Below are positions 8,613-16,787 of a DNA stretch of 64,000 nucleotides, piece by piece. The DNA is from an uncultured Kocuria sp. (GTDB lineage: Bacteria > Actinomycetota > Actinomycetes > Actinomycetales > Micrococcaceae): positions 62,001-126,000 of the forward strand of contig NZ_CANMRA010000006.1 of assembly GCF_947500125.1 (NCBI RefSeq), given 5' to 3'. The position numbers were made by a program, and so were the translations under genes. The notes beneath the pieces are model-generated. The model was not told where the DNA came from. It did no database searches and saw nothing but the letters and a program-made list of their open reading frames with translations. The first letter of the stretch is position 1; every line of letters starts with the position of its first letter.

Positions 8613-10118
8613 GTGGATCTGCAACTACTCCTGGCACTCGTGCTGGGCATCGCCACCATCATCGTCCTGGTGCTCCGCACCCGTCTGGACGCCTTCGTGG
8701 CGCTGCTCATCGCCGCCCTCGTCACCGGCGTGGTCGCGGGCCAGCCGGTGCTCGACATCGTCTCGGCCATCACCACCGGCTTCGGCAACACCCTCGCCTC
8801 GATCGGCATCGTGATCGGTCTCGGCGTGGGGATCGGCAAGATCCTCGAGGTGTCCGGGGCCGCCAACGCCCTCGCGCTCGCCTTCCTCCGCGTCTTCGGC
8901 CACGGCCGCGAACCGTGGGCGATGGGCAGCGTGGGCGCCCTGGTCTCCATTCCGGTGTTCTGCGACTCGGGCTACGTGATCATGAACCCCCTGGCCCGCT
9001 CCATCGCCCGGGTGAAGCAGGCCGGCTACGTGACCCTCGCCCTGGCGCTGGGCTGCGGCATGACCCTCACCCACCACCTCGTGCCGCCCACCCCGGGGCC
9101 GCTGGCCGTGGCCGGCATCCTCGGGGCCGACCTCGGGGCCGTGATCCTCGTCGGCCTGGCCTTCACCGTGCTGCTGCTGCCCGTCGTGGTCCTCTACGCG
9201 CGCTGGATCGGCCCCCAGCTGGAGTCCAAGGTCGAGGAGCACGTGCGCGAGGCCGTCTACGGGACGGTCGCCCCGGCCGGCGTCGGGGGCGGCGGCGCCC
9301 ACGCCTCGGGCACGGACCTCGAGGAGGGCCCGCGGGACGGGCTCGACGACGAGGCGCGGCAGGGCCCCACCGCGGACCCCGTCGTCGACCTCGGCGAGCC
9401 GCCGGCCGGCGCCAAGCCGCACAAGGTCGGCGCGTTCGTCGCGTCCCTGCCGCTGCTCATCCCCCTGCTGCTGATCATCCTCAACACCGTCACCGGCGCG
9501 ATCGACCAGAACGCCCAGGGCGTCATCGGCGGCGACGAGTACGAGCCCTCCGCCTGGGTGGTCCCGTTCGCCTTCATCGGCAACCCGGTGGTGGCCCTGG
9601 TCATCGGCATGGTGCTGGCCCTCTACGTCCTCCTGCCCCGGTGGACGCCCCGCAACAAGGCGCACGGCTGGTTCGCCGAGGCCGCCGCCTCGGCCGGTCT
9701 GATCCTGCTCATCACCGGCGCCGGCGGCGCCCTGGGCCAGGTGCTCCGCAGCTCCGGCGTGGGCGACGCCCTGGCCGAGGCCATCGCCTCCACCCCGCTG
9801 CCCGCGTTCCTCGTGCCGTTCCTGATCGCCACCCTCGTGCGCATCGCCCAGGGCTCCGGCACGGTCGCCATGATCACCGCGGCCTCCGTCTCTGCCCCGC
9901 TGGTGACCACGCTGGGCATCGACCCCGTCGTCGCCGCCCTCGCGTGCACCGCGGGGTCGATGGTGTTCAGCTACTTCAACGACTCCTACTTCTGGGTGGT
10001 CACGCGCTTCACGGGCCTGCAGGGCACCGACGCACTGAAGGGCTGGTCCGGCATCACCACCGCGGTCTGGGCGGGGTCCATCCCGCTGCTGTTCGTCCTC
10101 AACCTCATCCTCGGCTGA
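8613..10118 (+). CDS. Gluconate:H+ symporter family permease (GntP)
   Basis: Inner-membrane permease of 501 residues with many hydrophobic segments covering nearly the whole length, matching the GntP family that imports gluconate and related sugar acids. Family blocks include GIGKILEVSGAANALA, FCDSGYVIMNPLA, THHLVPPTPGPLAVA and RIAQGSGTVAMIT. A hydrophilic loop of about 60 residues (roughly 215-275) separates the halves. The GTG at 8613 was chosen because GAGGAG lies eight bases upstream and the product then starts as VDLQLLLALVLG, like other GntP proteins; an earlier in-frame ATG adds 26 unrelated residues. It is divergent from the GntR regulator and followed by a strong terminator. Confidence 0.9.
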   Translation: MDLQLLLALVLGIATIIVLVLRTRLDAFVALLIAALVTGVVAGQPVLDIVSAITTGFGNTLASIGIVIGLGVGIGKILEVSGAANALALAFLRVFGHGREPWAMGSVGALVSIPVFCDSGYVIMNPLARSIARVKQAGYVTLALALGCGMTLTHHLVPPTPGPLAVAGILGADLGAVILVGLAFTVLLLPVVVLYARWIGPQLESKVEEHVREAVYGTVAPAGVGGGGAHASGTDLEEGPRDGLDDEARQGPTADPVVDLGEPPAGAKPHKVGAFVASLPLLIPLLLIILNTVTGAIDQNAQGVIGGDEYEPSAWVVPFAFIGNPVVALVIGMVLALYVLLPRWTPRNKAHGWFAEAAASAGLILLITGAGGALGQVLRSSGVGDALAEAIASTPLPAFLVPFLIATLVRIAQGSGTVAMITAASVSAPLVTTLGIDPVVAALACTAGSMVFSYFNDSYFWVVTRFTGLQGTDALKGWSGITTAVWAGSIPLLFVLNLILG

Positions 10119-10160
10119 GCCGAACAGGGGCCCTGCAGCAGCACTGAGGGGCAGACGAGG

Positions 10161-10193
10161 ACGGGGCGGCGCGCCGAGGGCGCGCCGCCCCGT
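10161..10193 (+). terminator. Hairpin terminator after gntP
   Basis: A perfect 15-bp GC-rich stem with a three-base GAG loop lies 43 bases after the permease stop. There is only a short pyrimidine-containing tail, as is usual in high-GC actinobacteria. Confidence 0.75.
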
Positions 10194-10241
10194 CTACGCT
10201 GTCCGGAGATCCTCCGTCCCGCCTCTCGGAAAGGGTGTGCC

Positions 10242-11447
10242 GTGCTCACCAACGCGTCATCGGCCACGGGCCGGCGGGCCCGCCTCGGCTTCGGCTTCCT
10301 CGGCGTGGTGCTGATCGCCGTCAACCTGCGGGTCGGCTTCGTGACCGTGGGTCCGCTGCTCGAGGAGATCAGCCGTGACCTCGGCATCTCGGCGGGCCAG
10401 GCCGGGCTGCTGACCGGGCTGCCGCTGGCCATGTTCGCCCTGTTCTCCCCCGTGGCCCCGGCGGTGGCGGCCCGGACGGGCCTGGACCGGGCCCTGTGGC
10501 TGTCGCTGCTGCTGCTCGCGGCCGGCATCGGCGGCCGCTCCGCGCCGGTCGAGGGCGCCGTGTGGGTGGGCACCGCGGTGATCGGCATCGGCATCGCCTT
10601 CCTCAACGTGCTGCTGCCCTCGCTGGTGAAGCGGGAGTTCCCGCTGCGGGTGAGCCAGGTGACCGGCGTGTACACCTCGATCCAGGGCGCGGTGGCCGCG
10701 GCCGGCTCCGCCCTGGTGGTCCCGATCGCCCATGCCGGTCCGGCCGGCTGGCGCCTGGCCCTGGGGGTGTGGGCGGTGCTCGCCGTCGCGGCCCTGGTGG
10801 TGCTGTCCCCAGGTCTGCGGGCCGATCCCCCCGGGACCGGCGCCCCCGTGGCGGAGGCGGGCCCCTACCGGTCCCCGTGGCGGTCGGCGCTGGGCTGGCA
10901 GGTCACCCTGTTCATGGGCCTGCAGTCGGTGGCGTTCTACGTGCTGATGGCCTGGCTGCCGAGCATCGAGCGCAGCCACGGCGTCCCGGCGACCGCCGCC
11001 GGCGCGCACATGGCGCTGTTCCTGCTGATCGGGATGGGCTCCAGCCTGGGCACGGGGGCGCTGATGCACCGGCTCGGCGACCAGCGGCCGGTGGCCTTCG
11101 CGGGCGGCGCCCTGGCCCTGGCCACCTTCGGGGGGCTGGCCGCCGCGCCGGAGCTGACGCTGCTGTGGATCGTGCTCGGGTCGATCGGCTGCGGCAGCCT
11201 CATCGTCGTCGCCCTGTCCCTGTTCAGCCTCCGCTCCGCCGACCACCGCCAGGCGGCGGCGCTGTCCGGGATGGCCCAGTCCGTGGGCTACGCGCTGGCC
11301 GCGATCGCCCCCGCCGTCTTCGGCGCCCTCTACGACGCCGGAGGGCGGTGGGAACCGCCGCTGCTGCTCATGGCGGGTCTCATGGTGCTGCTGTGCGTCG
11401 TCGCCCTCTTCGCCGGGCGCGACCGCGTCATCGGGCAGGGCGCCTGA
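10242..11447 (+). CDS. MFS transporter, CynX/NimT-like
   Basis: Major facilitator protein of 401 residues with about twelve membrane segments. The N-terminal LIAVNLRVGFVTVGPLLEEI and GLLTGLPLAMFALFSPVAP patterns are characteristic of the CynX (cyanate) and NimT (2-nitroimidazole) branch, which includes exporters and anion transporters. The start is GTG at 10242, with GGAAAGGG upstream. It is a single-gene unit between two hairpins. The substrate is not predictable from sequence. Confidence 0.85.
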   Translation: MLTNASSATGRRARLGFGFLGVVLIAVNLRVGFVTVGPLLEEISRDLGISAGQAGLLTGLPLAMFALFSPVAPAVAARTGLDRALWLSLLLLAAGIGGRSAPVEGAVWVGTAVIGIGIAFLNVLLPSLVKREFPLRVSQVTGVYTSIQGAVAAAGSALVVPIAHAGPAGWRLALGVWAVLAVAALVVLSPGLRADPPGTGAPVAEAGPYRSPWRSALGWQVTLFMGLQSVAFYVLMAWLPSIERSHGVPATAAGAHMALFLLIGMGSSLGTGALMHRLGDQRPVAFAGGALALATFGGLAAAPELTLLWIVLGSIGCGSLIVVALSLFSLRSADHRQAAALSGMAQSVGYALAAIAPAVFGALYDAGGRWEPPLLLMAGLMVLLCVVALFAGRDRVIGQGA

Positions 11448-11471
11448 ACGAGCCGACTCCCCGGCACGGTA

Positions 11472-11504
11472 GAACGCCGCCGGCCACGAGGGCCGGACGG
11501 CGTT
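11472..11504. terminator. Bidirectional hairpin between convergent genes
   Basis: GAACGCCG...CGGCGTTC arms with an inner CGGCC/GGCCG stem around ACGAG form an imperfect long hairpin between the MFS gene and the convergent membrane-protein gene. Likely serves both. Confidence 0.65.
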
Positions 11505-11545
11505 CCGGTGGGCACTGCCGAGCGCCCCGAGGGCGCCGGGACGGG

Positions 11546-12118
11546 TCAGGCCATGCGGGGCGGGGCGAACCAGTGCTTGACCGGGGCCTTGAACGCGGTG
11601 ACGAGCCACAGCACGTTGACCACGACCAGCAGCAGCCCGAGGACCGCCCCGATGATCCCCATGCCGCTGAGGCCGACCATGGCGGTCGTCAACAGCCCGA
11701 GGAGCACTCCGAGCGTGCTGAGGATCGCCAGGACGATGCCCAGCACGCGCGCCCAGTTCTTGCCCTTCTTCAGGAACACGTGGACCAGGGCGTAGAGGGC
11801 CAGGGCGACCACGATGACGCCCACGGAGAAGATCACCCCCACGCTCTGGGTCTGGGCGATCTGTTCCGGGGTCAGACCCGACTGCTCGTACGTGGCGGAC
11901 ATGTCCGCGCTCGAGGTCGAGATCAGCCCCAGCACCTGGTTGACCAGGTAGATCGCGGCCGAGACGAGGGTCAGGGTCAGGAGCCGCTTGACCTCGGGCG
12001 GGGCGGCACCGGGGCGCCCGCCGCCGTACTGACCGGCGCCGTACTGGTCGCCGGACGCCTGGTACTGCGGCGGGCCGCCGGGGGCGCCCTCGGGCTGCTG
12101 GGGATAGGGGTTGCTCAT
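11546..12118 (-). CDS. Four-TM membrane protein with Pro/Gly/Gln-rich N-terminus, unknown function
   Basis: A 190-residue protein. The first 40 residues are rich in Pro, Gly, Gln and Tyr (YPQQPEGAPGGPPQYQ-type) and probably cytosolic. Four hydrophobic segments follow at about residues 46-66, 90-112, 122-142 and 150-172. The ATG at 12118 has AAGGAG six bases upstream. The layout is common among small actinobacterial membrane proteins of unknown role. It appears to be a single-gene unit; I see no catalytic motif. Confidence 0.75.
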   Translation of the reverse strand: MSNPYPQQPEGAPGGPPQYQASGDQYGAGQYGGGRPGAAPPEVKRLLTLTLVSAAIYLVNQVLGLISTSSADMSATYEQSGLTPEQIAQTQSVGVIFSVGVIVVALALYALVHVFLKKGKNWARVLGIVLAILSTLGVLLGLLTTAMVGLSGMGIIGAVLGLLLVVVNVLWLVTAFKAPVKHWFAPPRMA

Positions 12119-12331
12119 GAGGGTCTCCTTCAGAATACGAATACGGAACGGGAACGGCACAGGAAGCGCCCTCCCATCCTCCCCCGCGGTGTGCGATCGC
12201 ACCTCCGTCTGCAGGACGAGGCGTGTCCCCGCCGTGCCCCCGCGAGTTCGCAGGTGTCGGCGATGCCGGCGCCCGCGGTCGCCGACAGGTGCGATCTCGC
12301 GGACGGGGGAGGAAGGAGAAAGGAGGAAGGG

Positions 12332-13039
12332 TCAGGCGGCGAGCGTCGCGTAGACCACGTAGTTGTCGTCGAACAGGCCGGTGGCGGGGTCGTAGCCGTC
12401 GCACGTGATCAGGCGCAGCTCCGCTCCCGCGGTGTTGCCGTAGACCGCCCTCGTGGGGAAGGCGTTCTTGGCGTACTGCTCCCCGCGGTCGACGACGAAC
12501 ACCGCCGTGCTGCCGTCCTCCCGCCCGATCTCCACCGTGTCGCCGGGGGCGAGGCCGCGCAGCCCCGCGAAGACGCCGGGCCCGCCGTCGGTGGCGTTGA
12601 CGTGGCCGAGCAGCACGGCCGGTCCTCGCTCCCCCGGCGTGGGCGAGGCGGTGTACCAGGAGGCCGGGGCCCCGGGATGGGTCGGCGGCACCTCCAGGGA
12701 GCCGTCCGGGCGCAGGCCCAGGTGCAGCAGCTCGGAGGAGGCGCCCACCGCGGGGATGCGCACCGACACGGGCGCGGACTTCGCGAGCACCGGCGGCAGG
12801 GCGTCCGGCGCCGGGGCGGCGGACGGCCCGGGGGCCGTCGCGGTGGGAGCGGGCGTCGGAGCGGGCGCCGGCGTCTGCGTCGGTGAGGCGGCCACCGGTG
12901 AAGAGGACGCCGACGAGGACGACGACGACGGGGCCGCGGGCTGCGCGGGGGACTCCCCCGCGCAGCCGCTGAGCAGCAGGAGGGCGACCGCCGCAGGGAC
13001 CAGGCGGACCCTGCGGCGGTCGGCGGTCGGATCCCTCAC
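12332..13039 (-). CDS. Class F sortase, lipoprotein-like N-terminus
   Basis: Transpeptidase of 235 residues. An N-terminal hydrophobic segment ends in LLLLSGC, so it may be lipid-anchored at Cys26 rather than held by a TM helix. A Pro/Ser/Thr/Ala-rich linker (about residues 30-75) leads into the sortase barrel. The catalytic His lies in AVLLGHVNA and the Cys in LRLITCDGYD near the C-terminus, the order expected for sortases. The start is GTG at 13039 with GGAGGA upstream. It begins 19 bases after the stop of an Excalibur-domain gene whose C-terminus resembles a sorting signal, suggesting an enzyme-substrate pair. Confidence 0.85.
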   Translation of the reverse strand: MRDPTADRRRVRLVPAAVALLLLSGCAGESPAQPAAPSSSSSSASSSPVAASPTQTPAPAPTPAPTATAPGPSAAPAPDALPPVLAKSAPVSVRIPAVGASSELLHLGLRPDGSLEVPPTHPGAPASWYTASPTPGERGPAVLLGHVNATDGGPGVFAGLRGLAPGDTVEIGREDGSTAVFVVDRGEQYAKNAFPTRAVYGNTAGAELRLITCDGYDPATGLFDDNYVVYATLAA

Positions 13040-13058
13040 GAGGACCGGATCCTCCGCC

Positions 13059-13568
13059 CTACGCCCGGTGGGCACGGCGCCGGCGCACCGCCACCGCGGC
13101 GCCGCCGGCGACCAGGACCAGGCCGCCCGCGAGGGCGGGACCGCTCGCACCGGAGCCGACGTCCACGGCGGCACCGGTGTCGGCGCCGCCCACGGGGACC
13201 TCGCCGACCTGGGTGTACGGGTCCGCCCCGGGCACCTCGCCGGGCTGGGCGTCGGGCCCGGGGCCGGCCCCGGGGATCCAGTCGATGATCGTGTGGCTGT
13301 AGCCCCCCGACTCGTTCTCCACGGGGATGCGGGTGGGGTCGTAGCTCCACTCGGCGCTCTCGCACACGATTCCGTCCCCGTCGTCGTCGACGAGACTCGT
13401 GCTGTAGCTGACCGAGCCGACAGGGATGTTGTAGACGCCGTACTGGTGGGCGGTGGCGCAGTCGGTGAAGACCATCGGATCACCCGGCGCGGCGGCCGCC
13501 GGTGCCGCCGTCAGGGCGGCGAGCCCGATCGCCGCCGCCGTCGCCACGCCCGCTGCACTGCTCTTCAT
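13059..13568 (-). CDS. Secreted Excalibur-domain protein with sorting-signal-like C-terminus
   Basis: Exported 169-residue protein. It has a signal peptide with an Ala-rich core ending in APAAAA near residue 26, then an Excalibur calcium-binding motif (VDDDGDGIVCES, about residues 60-71) with a partner Cys in FTDCATAHQYG. An acidic Gly/Pro-rich spacer follows, then PVGGADTG, a hydrophobic stretch and a terminal RRRRAHRA, which together look like a cell-wall sorting signal. The ATG at 13568 has GAGGGAA upstream. Co-transcribed with the downstream class F sortase, of which it may be a substrate. The Excalibur call is solid; the anchoring is inference. Confidence 0.82.
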   Translation of the reverse strand: MKSSAAGVATAAAIGLAALTAAPAAAAPGDPMVFTDCATAHQYGVYNIPVGSVSYSTSLVDDDGDGIVCESAEWSYDPTRIPVENESGGYSHTIIDWIPGAGPGPDAQPGEVPGADPYTQVGEVPVGGADTGAAVDVGSGASGPALAGGLVLVAGGAAVAVRRRRAHRA

Positions 13569-13607
13569 GGTGTTCCCTCGATTCTGGGAGGACTGATTTG
13601 CAAGCGC

Positions 13608-13637
13608 ATCGTAGGTCGGGCACGGCTGCGCCGTCAG
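13608..13637 (-). promoter_or_regulatory. Probable promoter of the Excalibur-sortase pair
   Basis: Read on the minus strand, CTGACG (-35-like) and TACGAT (-10-like) are separated by 18 bases and lie about 40-70 bases before the start codon. Confidence 0.4.
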
Positions 13638-13744
13638 TGGCCGAATCGTGATGTTCGCCCGGGCGGACCACCACGGTCCGGTCTTCCGCCGGAAATCCGG
13701 CCTCCCGGGGCCGATCGGCGGCATCGTGACGCCTCCTGCCCGTT

Positions 13745-14044
13745 TCATGACGCGGCCGAGGGGTCCCCCGGCGCGGCCCCATCCCCCCGGTCCGGGACAG
13801 GCCGGTGGTAGTGCGGGAGGGTCAGCCCACTCGCGGCGGCCTCGTCGAGGGCGAAACACGTGAGGTGGGCCGGCTCGAGCGCCCCCTCCGTCCGCCGCCG
13901 GGCCAGTTCGCGGTAGATCCCCACCGGTGAGGACCCGGTGGCGACCCCCAGCACGGTGCGGGGCTCCCCCGCGATCCGGGCGGCGACGATGTCCGCCGCG
14001 GACGTGCCGACGTCCGCGGCGGTCGGCACGACGATCACGTCCAT
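13745..14044 (-). pseudogene. Truncated glucosamine-6-phosphate deaminase (nagB-like) remnant
   Basis: The 99-residue product matches only the N-terminal third of NagB-type deaminases: TVLGVATGSSPVGIYRELAR corresponds to the phosphate loop, and HLTCFALDEAAASGL to the segment with the catalytic Asp (normally LDEYVGL). Similarity then stops, the reading frame ends in an unrelated Pro/Asp-rich tail, and no C-terminal part, with its His/Glu residues, is found nearby. NagB is about 260 residues, so this is most likely a deletion remnant without deaminase activity. Confidence 0.65.
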
Positions 14045-14110
14045 CGAGCACCCCTCCTGTGCGCCGAGATGTCCATTCTGCGCGGGCCGGTGGGCAGGGA
14101 TCCAGGGGGC

Positions 14111-15022
14111 TCAGGCGTCCGGGACCAGCTGGGACACCGCGTGCCGGACCACGGCACCGAAGTCCGGGCCGGCCCCGGGGTCCGCCACCAGCGCCGCCAC
14201 GTAGAGGGCGGCCCAGGCGGCGGCTCGGCGCCACACGTCGTCGTCGTACCGGCCGGTGCTGTCGACGACCGCGCGGAAGGCAGCCCGCTGGTCCGGGTCG
14301 AGGGCCAGCCAGGCGCCGGCGAGGTCGGACGCGGGATCCCCGGCGCAGACGTCCCCGAAGTCGACGAGACCGGCCAGCCGACCGTCCCGGTGCACGAGGT
14401 TCCACGGGTGGGGGTCGCCGTGCAGCCAGACCGCCGGCCGGGACCACGGGGCGGCGCGCAGACCGTCGTCGACGACGCCGCGGAGCCGCTCGGCGCGCGA
14501 CGACCCGAGGACCGCGGCCGTGGCCGGCCAGGACGGGGGCGCCGTCCGGAGCCGCTCGGCGAGCGGGACTCCGCGGTGGGAATGGCGCGGGGCGGCCGCC
14601 GGCGCCGGCCGGTGCACCGCGGTCAGGGCGTGCGCCAGGTCCTCCGCGAGCCGCCCGCGGCGGGCGAGCGGCAGGGTCGCCACGGCCTCGCCCTCGATCC
14701 ACCGGACCACCGCCCAGGGCCACGGATACCCGGCCCCGGGCCGGCCCCGGAACACCGGCCGGGGCACGGCGATCCCCAGCGCGGCCAGCGGCGCGCCCGC
14801 CTCGGCCGTCCACCGGACCTCGCGGAGGAGGCACGGGACGGCGGCGCGGCGCACCGGCAGGCGCACCGCGTGGACGGAGCCGAGCCGGAACAGCGCGTTG
14901 TCCCAGCCCTGCGCCACCGGCGTCAGCGGCCGGTCCAGGAGCCCGCGGTGCTCGTGCGGGAGCTGCGCCTCCAGCAGCCGGCGCACCTGGGCCGCCGTCG
15001 GCTGCACCTCGACCTCGGGCAT
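14111..15022 (-). CDS. Aminoglycoside phosphotransferase-family kinase
   Basis: Protein-kinase-like enzyme of 303 residues (APH/choline-kinase fold). The Brenner-type catalytic loop VWLHGDPHPWNLVHRDGRL is followed by the metal-binding LVDFGDVCAGDPASDLA, both intact, and VVRWIEGEAV marks the hinge. Such proteins phosphorylate aminoglycosides, macrolides, homoserine or other small molecules, and the substrate cannot be assigned here. The ATG at 15022 follows a strong GGAGGAGG. It lies downstream of the cold-shock gene on the same strand, separated from it by a strong terminator. Confidence 0.85.
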   Translation of the reverse strand: MPEVEVQPTAAQVRRLLEAQLPHEHRGLLDRPLTPVAQGWDNALFRLGSVHAVRLPVRRAAVPCLLREVRWTAEAGAPLAALGIAVPRPVFRGRPGAGYPWPWAVVRWIEGEAVATLPLARRGRLAEDLAHALTAVHRPAPAAAPRHSHRGVPLAERLRTAPPSWPATAAVLGSSRAERLRGVVDDGLRAAPWSRPAVWLHGDPHPWNLVHRDGRLAGLVDFGDVCAGDPASDLAGAWLALDPDQRAAFRAVVDSTGRYDDDVWRRAAAWAALYVAALVADPGAGPDFGAVVRHAVSQLVPDA

Positions 15023-15103
15023 CGTCCACCCCTCCTCCTGGCTGCGTCGGCTCGAGGGCACCCTACCGCTCGCTGCCCGAAGCGGGGGACGGCGCAGGAG
15101 CTG

Positions 15104-15149
15104 GGCAGAAAAAGACATCGCCACCCGGCCGGAGCCGGGTGGCGATGTC
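15104..15149 (-). terminator. Intrinsic terminator of the cold-shock gene
   Basis: A perfect 16-bp stem (15114-15129 with 15134-15149, four-base loop) is followed on the minus strand by a TTTTT-containing tail at about 15107-15113. It is the best-formed rho-independent terminator in the window. Confidence 0.88.
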
Positions 15150-15209
15150 AGATCGGCGGCGGAGCGTTCAGCTCCGTGCCGGTGATCTCACGAGGAGATC
15201 AGAGCGTGA

Positions 15210-15416
15210 TCACGCAAGCACGGTGATGTTCGCGGCCTGGGGGCCCTTGGGGCCGTCCTGGGTCTCGAACTCGACGCGCTGGTTCTCCTCGAGGGAGCGG
15301 AAGCCGCCGGAGTTGATCGCGGAGAAGTGCGCGAACACGTCCTTGGAGCCGTCCTCGGGGGTGATGAAGCCGAAGCCCTTGTCGGCGTTGAACCACTTCA
15401 CGGTGCCAGTAGTCAT
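15210..15416 (-). CDS. cspA: Cold-shock protein (CspA family)
   Basis: Single-domain OB-fold nucleic-acid-binding protein of 68 residues that melts RNA structure. RNP1 (KGFGFITP) and RNP2 (VFAHFSAI) are both intact, and the opening [14 protein letters not shown] is standard. It is probably abundant and regulated through its leader, since about 150 bases of gene-free sequence lie upstream. A strong terminator follows. The symbol reflects the family rather than a proven orthologue. Confidence 0.95.
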   Translation of the reverse strand: MTTGTVKWFNADKGFGFITPEDGSKDVFAHFSAINSGGFRSLEENQRVEFETQDGPKGPQAANITVLA

Positions 15417-15575
15417 GGGGAACCTGTCTTTCTGGGAAACGGAGCGTCCCCGGCGATCGGGGTGCTCGGGCGTTGCGATGCCTGCCAAAACGTCTTCTCA
15501 GAAAAACTGCTGCGCCCGGAGTCGGGCGAACTGCTTGAACTGCAAGAACGAAACTTCAACAACTGGTGATGACTC
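15417..15575 (-). promoter_or_regulatory. Promoter and long leader of the cold-shock gene
   Basis: Gene-free sequence of lower GC than its surroundings, with repeated TTC/AGTT-rich stretches. A TAGAGT -10-like element near 15569-15574 (minus strand) would give a leader of about 145 bases, like the structured leaders of other csp mRNAs. No exact fold was computed. Confidence 0.35.
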
Positions 15576-15660
15576 TACAGGTGTTCGGGGAAAAGCACAG
15601 TGACGGGCCCCACGTGCCCGGGATCGCCCGAAGATCGCCCGGGGGATCACCCCGAGGCCG

Positions 15661-15695
15661 TTCCCACGGGGGCGTCGCGTCCATAGGCTGTGACC
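15661..15695 (+). promoter_or_regulatory. Probable leaderless promoter of the pxpA operon
   Basis: TTCCCA (15661-15666) and TAGGCT (15684-15689) are 17 bases apart, and the ATG at 15696 starts seven bases after the -10. No ribosome-binding site is present. The spacing puts the transcript start at or next to the start codon, as in leaderless actinobacterial mRNAs. Confidence 0.5.
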
Positions 15696-16451
15696 ATGGC
15701 CACACCAGAGACCCGCACCCGGCCCACCGTCAACTCGGACATGGGGGAGGGGATCGGCCTGCACCGCTTCGGCAATGACCCGGAGCTGCTGCAGGTCGTG
15801 GACCTCGCCAACGTCGCCTGCGGCTTCCACGCCGGGGACCCGGACATCATGTCCGCGACCGTGGCGGCCGCCGTGGCCCACGACGTCGCGATCGGCGCCC
15901 ACCCCTCCCTGCCCGACCAGTGGGGCTTCGGCCGCCGCGCCATGGTGCTCACGCCGGAGGAGGTCGAGTCCCTGGTCCGCTACCAGGTGGGCGCCCTCAC
16001 CGGCTTCCTGCTCCAGCACGGGGCGGACCTGCACCACCTCAAACCGCACGGCTCGCTCTACGGGATGGTCGCCAAGGACCCGGCGCTGATGGAGCCGGTG
16101 GCGGCGGTGGCCGCCGACTACGGCGTCAGCGTGCTCGGGATGGCCGGCACCGCGCACGAGTCCGTGTGCGCCGAGCGCGGCGTGCCGTTCGTGGCCGAGC
16201 TGTACGTGGACCTGGACTACAACGCCGAGGGCGGGCTGATCATCCAGCGCACACCCCACGCCACCGACCCGCGAGCCGCCGCCGACCGGGTGGCGCAGGC
16301 CCTGGCCGAGGGGGTCGTGCGCGCCGAGGACGGCACGGAGCTGCCGATGCGCTTCGACTCCGTCTGCGTGCACTCGGACGCCCCGGGGGCGCCCGCGGTG
16401 GCCCGCGCCGTCCGCGAGGCGATCGACGCCCACTCGGCGACGGGCACCTGA
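15696..16451 (+). CDS. pxpA: LamB/YcsF-family protein, 5-oxoprolinase subunit A
   Basis: Subunit of the prokaryotic ATP-dependent 5-oxoprolinase that opens 5-oxoproline (pyroglutamate) to glutamate. The 251-residue protein has the family opening VNSDMGEG, then NVACGFHAGDPDIM, GAHPSLPDQWGFGRR and LKPHGSLYG, all with the conserved Asp and His residues of this metal-dependent barrel-like family. The ATG at 15696 is favoured over GTG at 15690 because it sits at the predicted transcript start. It heads a five-gene operon with a biotin carrier, a biotin carboxylase and PxpB/PxpC, so it may handle a carboxylated rather than phosphorylated lactam intermediate; that is inference. Confidence 0.9.
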   Translation: MATPETRTRPTVNSDMGEGIGLHRFGNDPELLQVVDLANVACGFHAGDPDIMSATVAAAVAHDVAIGAHPSLPDQWGFGRRAMVLTPEEVESLVRYQVGALTGFLLQHGADLHHLKPHGSLYGMVAKDPALMEPVAAVAADYGVSVLGMAGTAHESVCAERGVPFVAELYVDLDYNAEGGLIIQRTPHATDPRAAADRVAQALAEGVVRAEDGTELPMRFDSVCVHSDAPGAPAVARAVREAIDAHSATGT

Positions 16452-16544
16452 CCCGCCCGTCCGCCGTCGTCGTCCGGCCCGCAGCTCTCCGGACCGACGT
16501 GCCCCGACCCCTCGTCTCCCGACCCGACCGAAAGGACCCGCACC

Positions 16545-16784
16545 ATGGCCGAGATCCAGTCCCCGCTCCCCGGTGTCTTCTACCGCCGTCCCTCCCCCGA
16601 CAAGGACCCGTTCGTGCGGGACGGCGACCCGGTGGAGACCGACCAGGTCATCGGTCTCATCGAGGTGATGAAGCAGTTCTCGGAGGTCCGCTCGGACGCC
16701 GCCGGCACGCTCCAGGCCTTCGAGGTGGAGGACGGCGACATGGTGAACCCGGGGGACGTCATCGCCGTCGTCGCGGAGGGCTGA
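16545..16784 (+). CDS. Biotin carboxyl carrier protein, single-domain
   Basis: A 79-residue biotinyl/lipoyl domain. The biotin acceptor is Lys43 within LIEVMKQFSEV, close to the usual EAMKM/EVMK context, and the domain starts with the usual SPLPGVFYRR sheet. Full-length AccB proteins carry an N-terminal extension and are about 150 residues; this one is only the carrier domain. It sits three bases before the biotin carboxylase gene. I infer that it carries carboxybiotin between that enzyme and the PxpB/PxpC carboxyltransferase-like pair. Confidence 0.92.
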   Translation: MAEIQSPLPGVFYRRPSPDKDPFVRDGDPVETDQVIGLIEVMKQFSEVRSDAAGTLQAFEVEDGDMVNPGDVIAVVAEG

Positions 16785-16787
16785 GCC

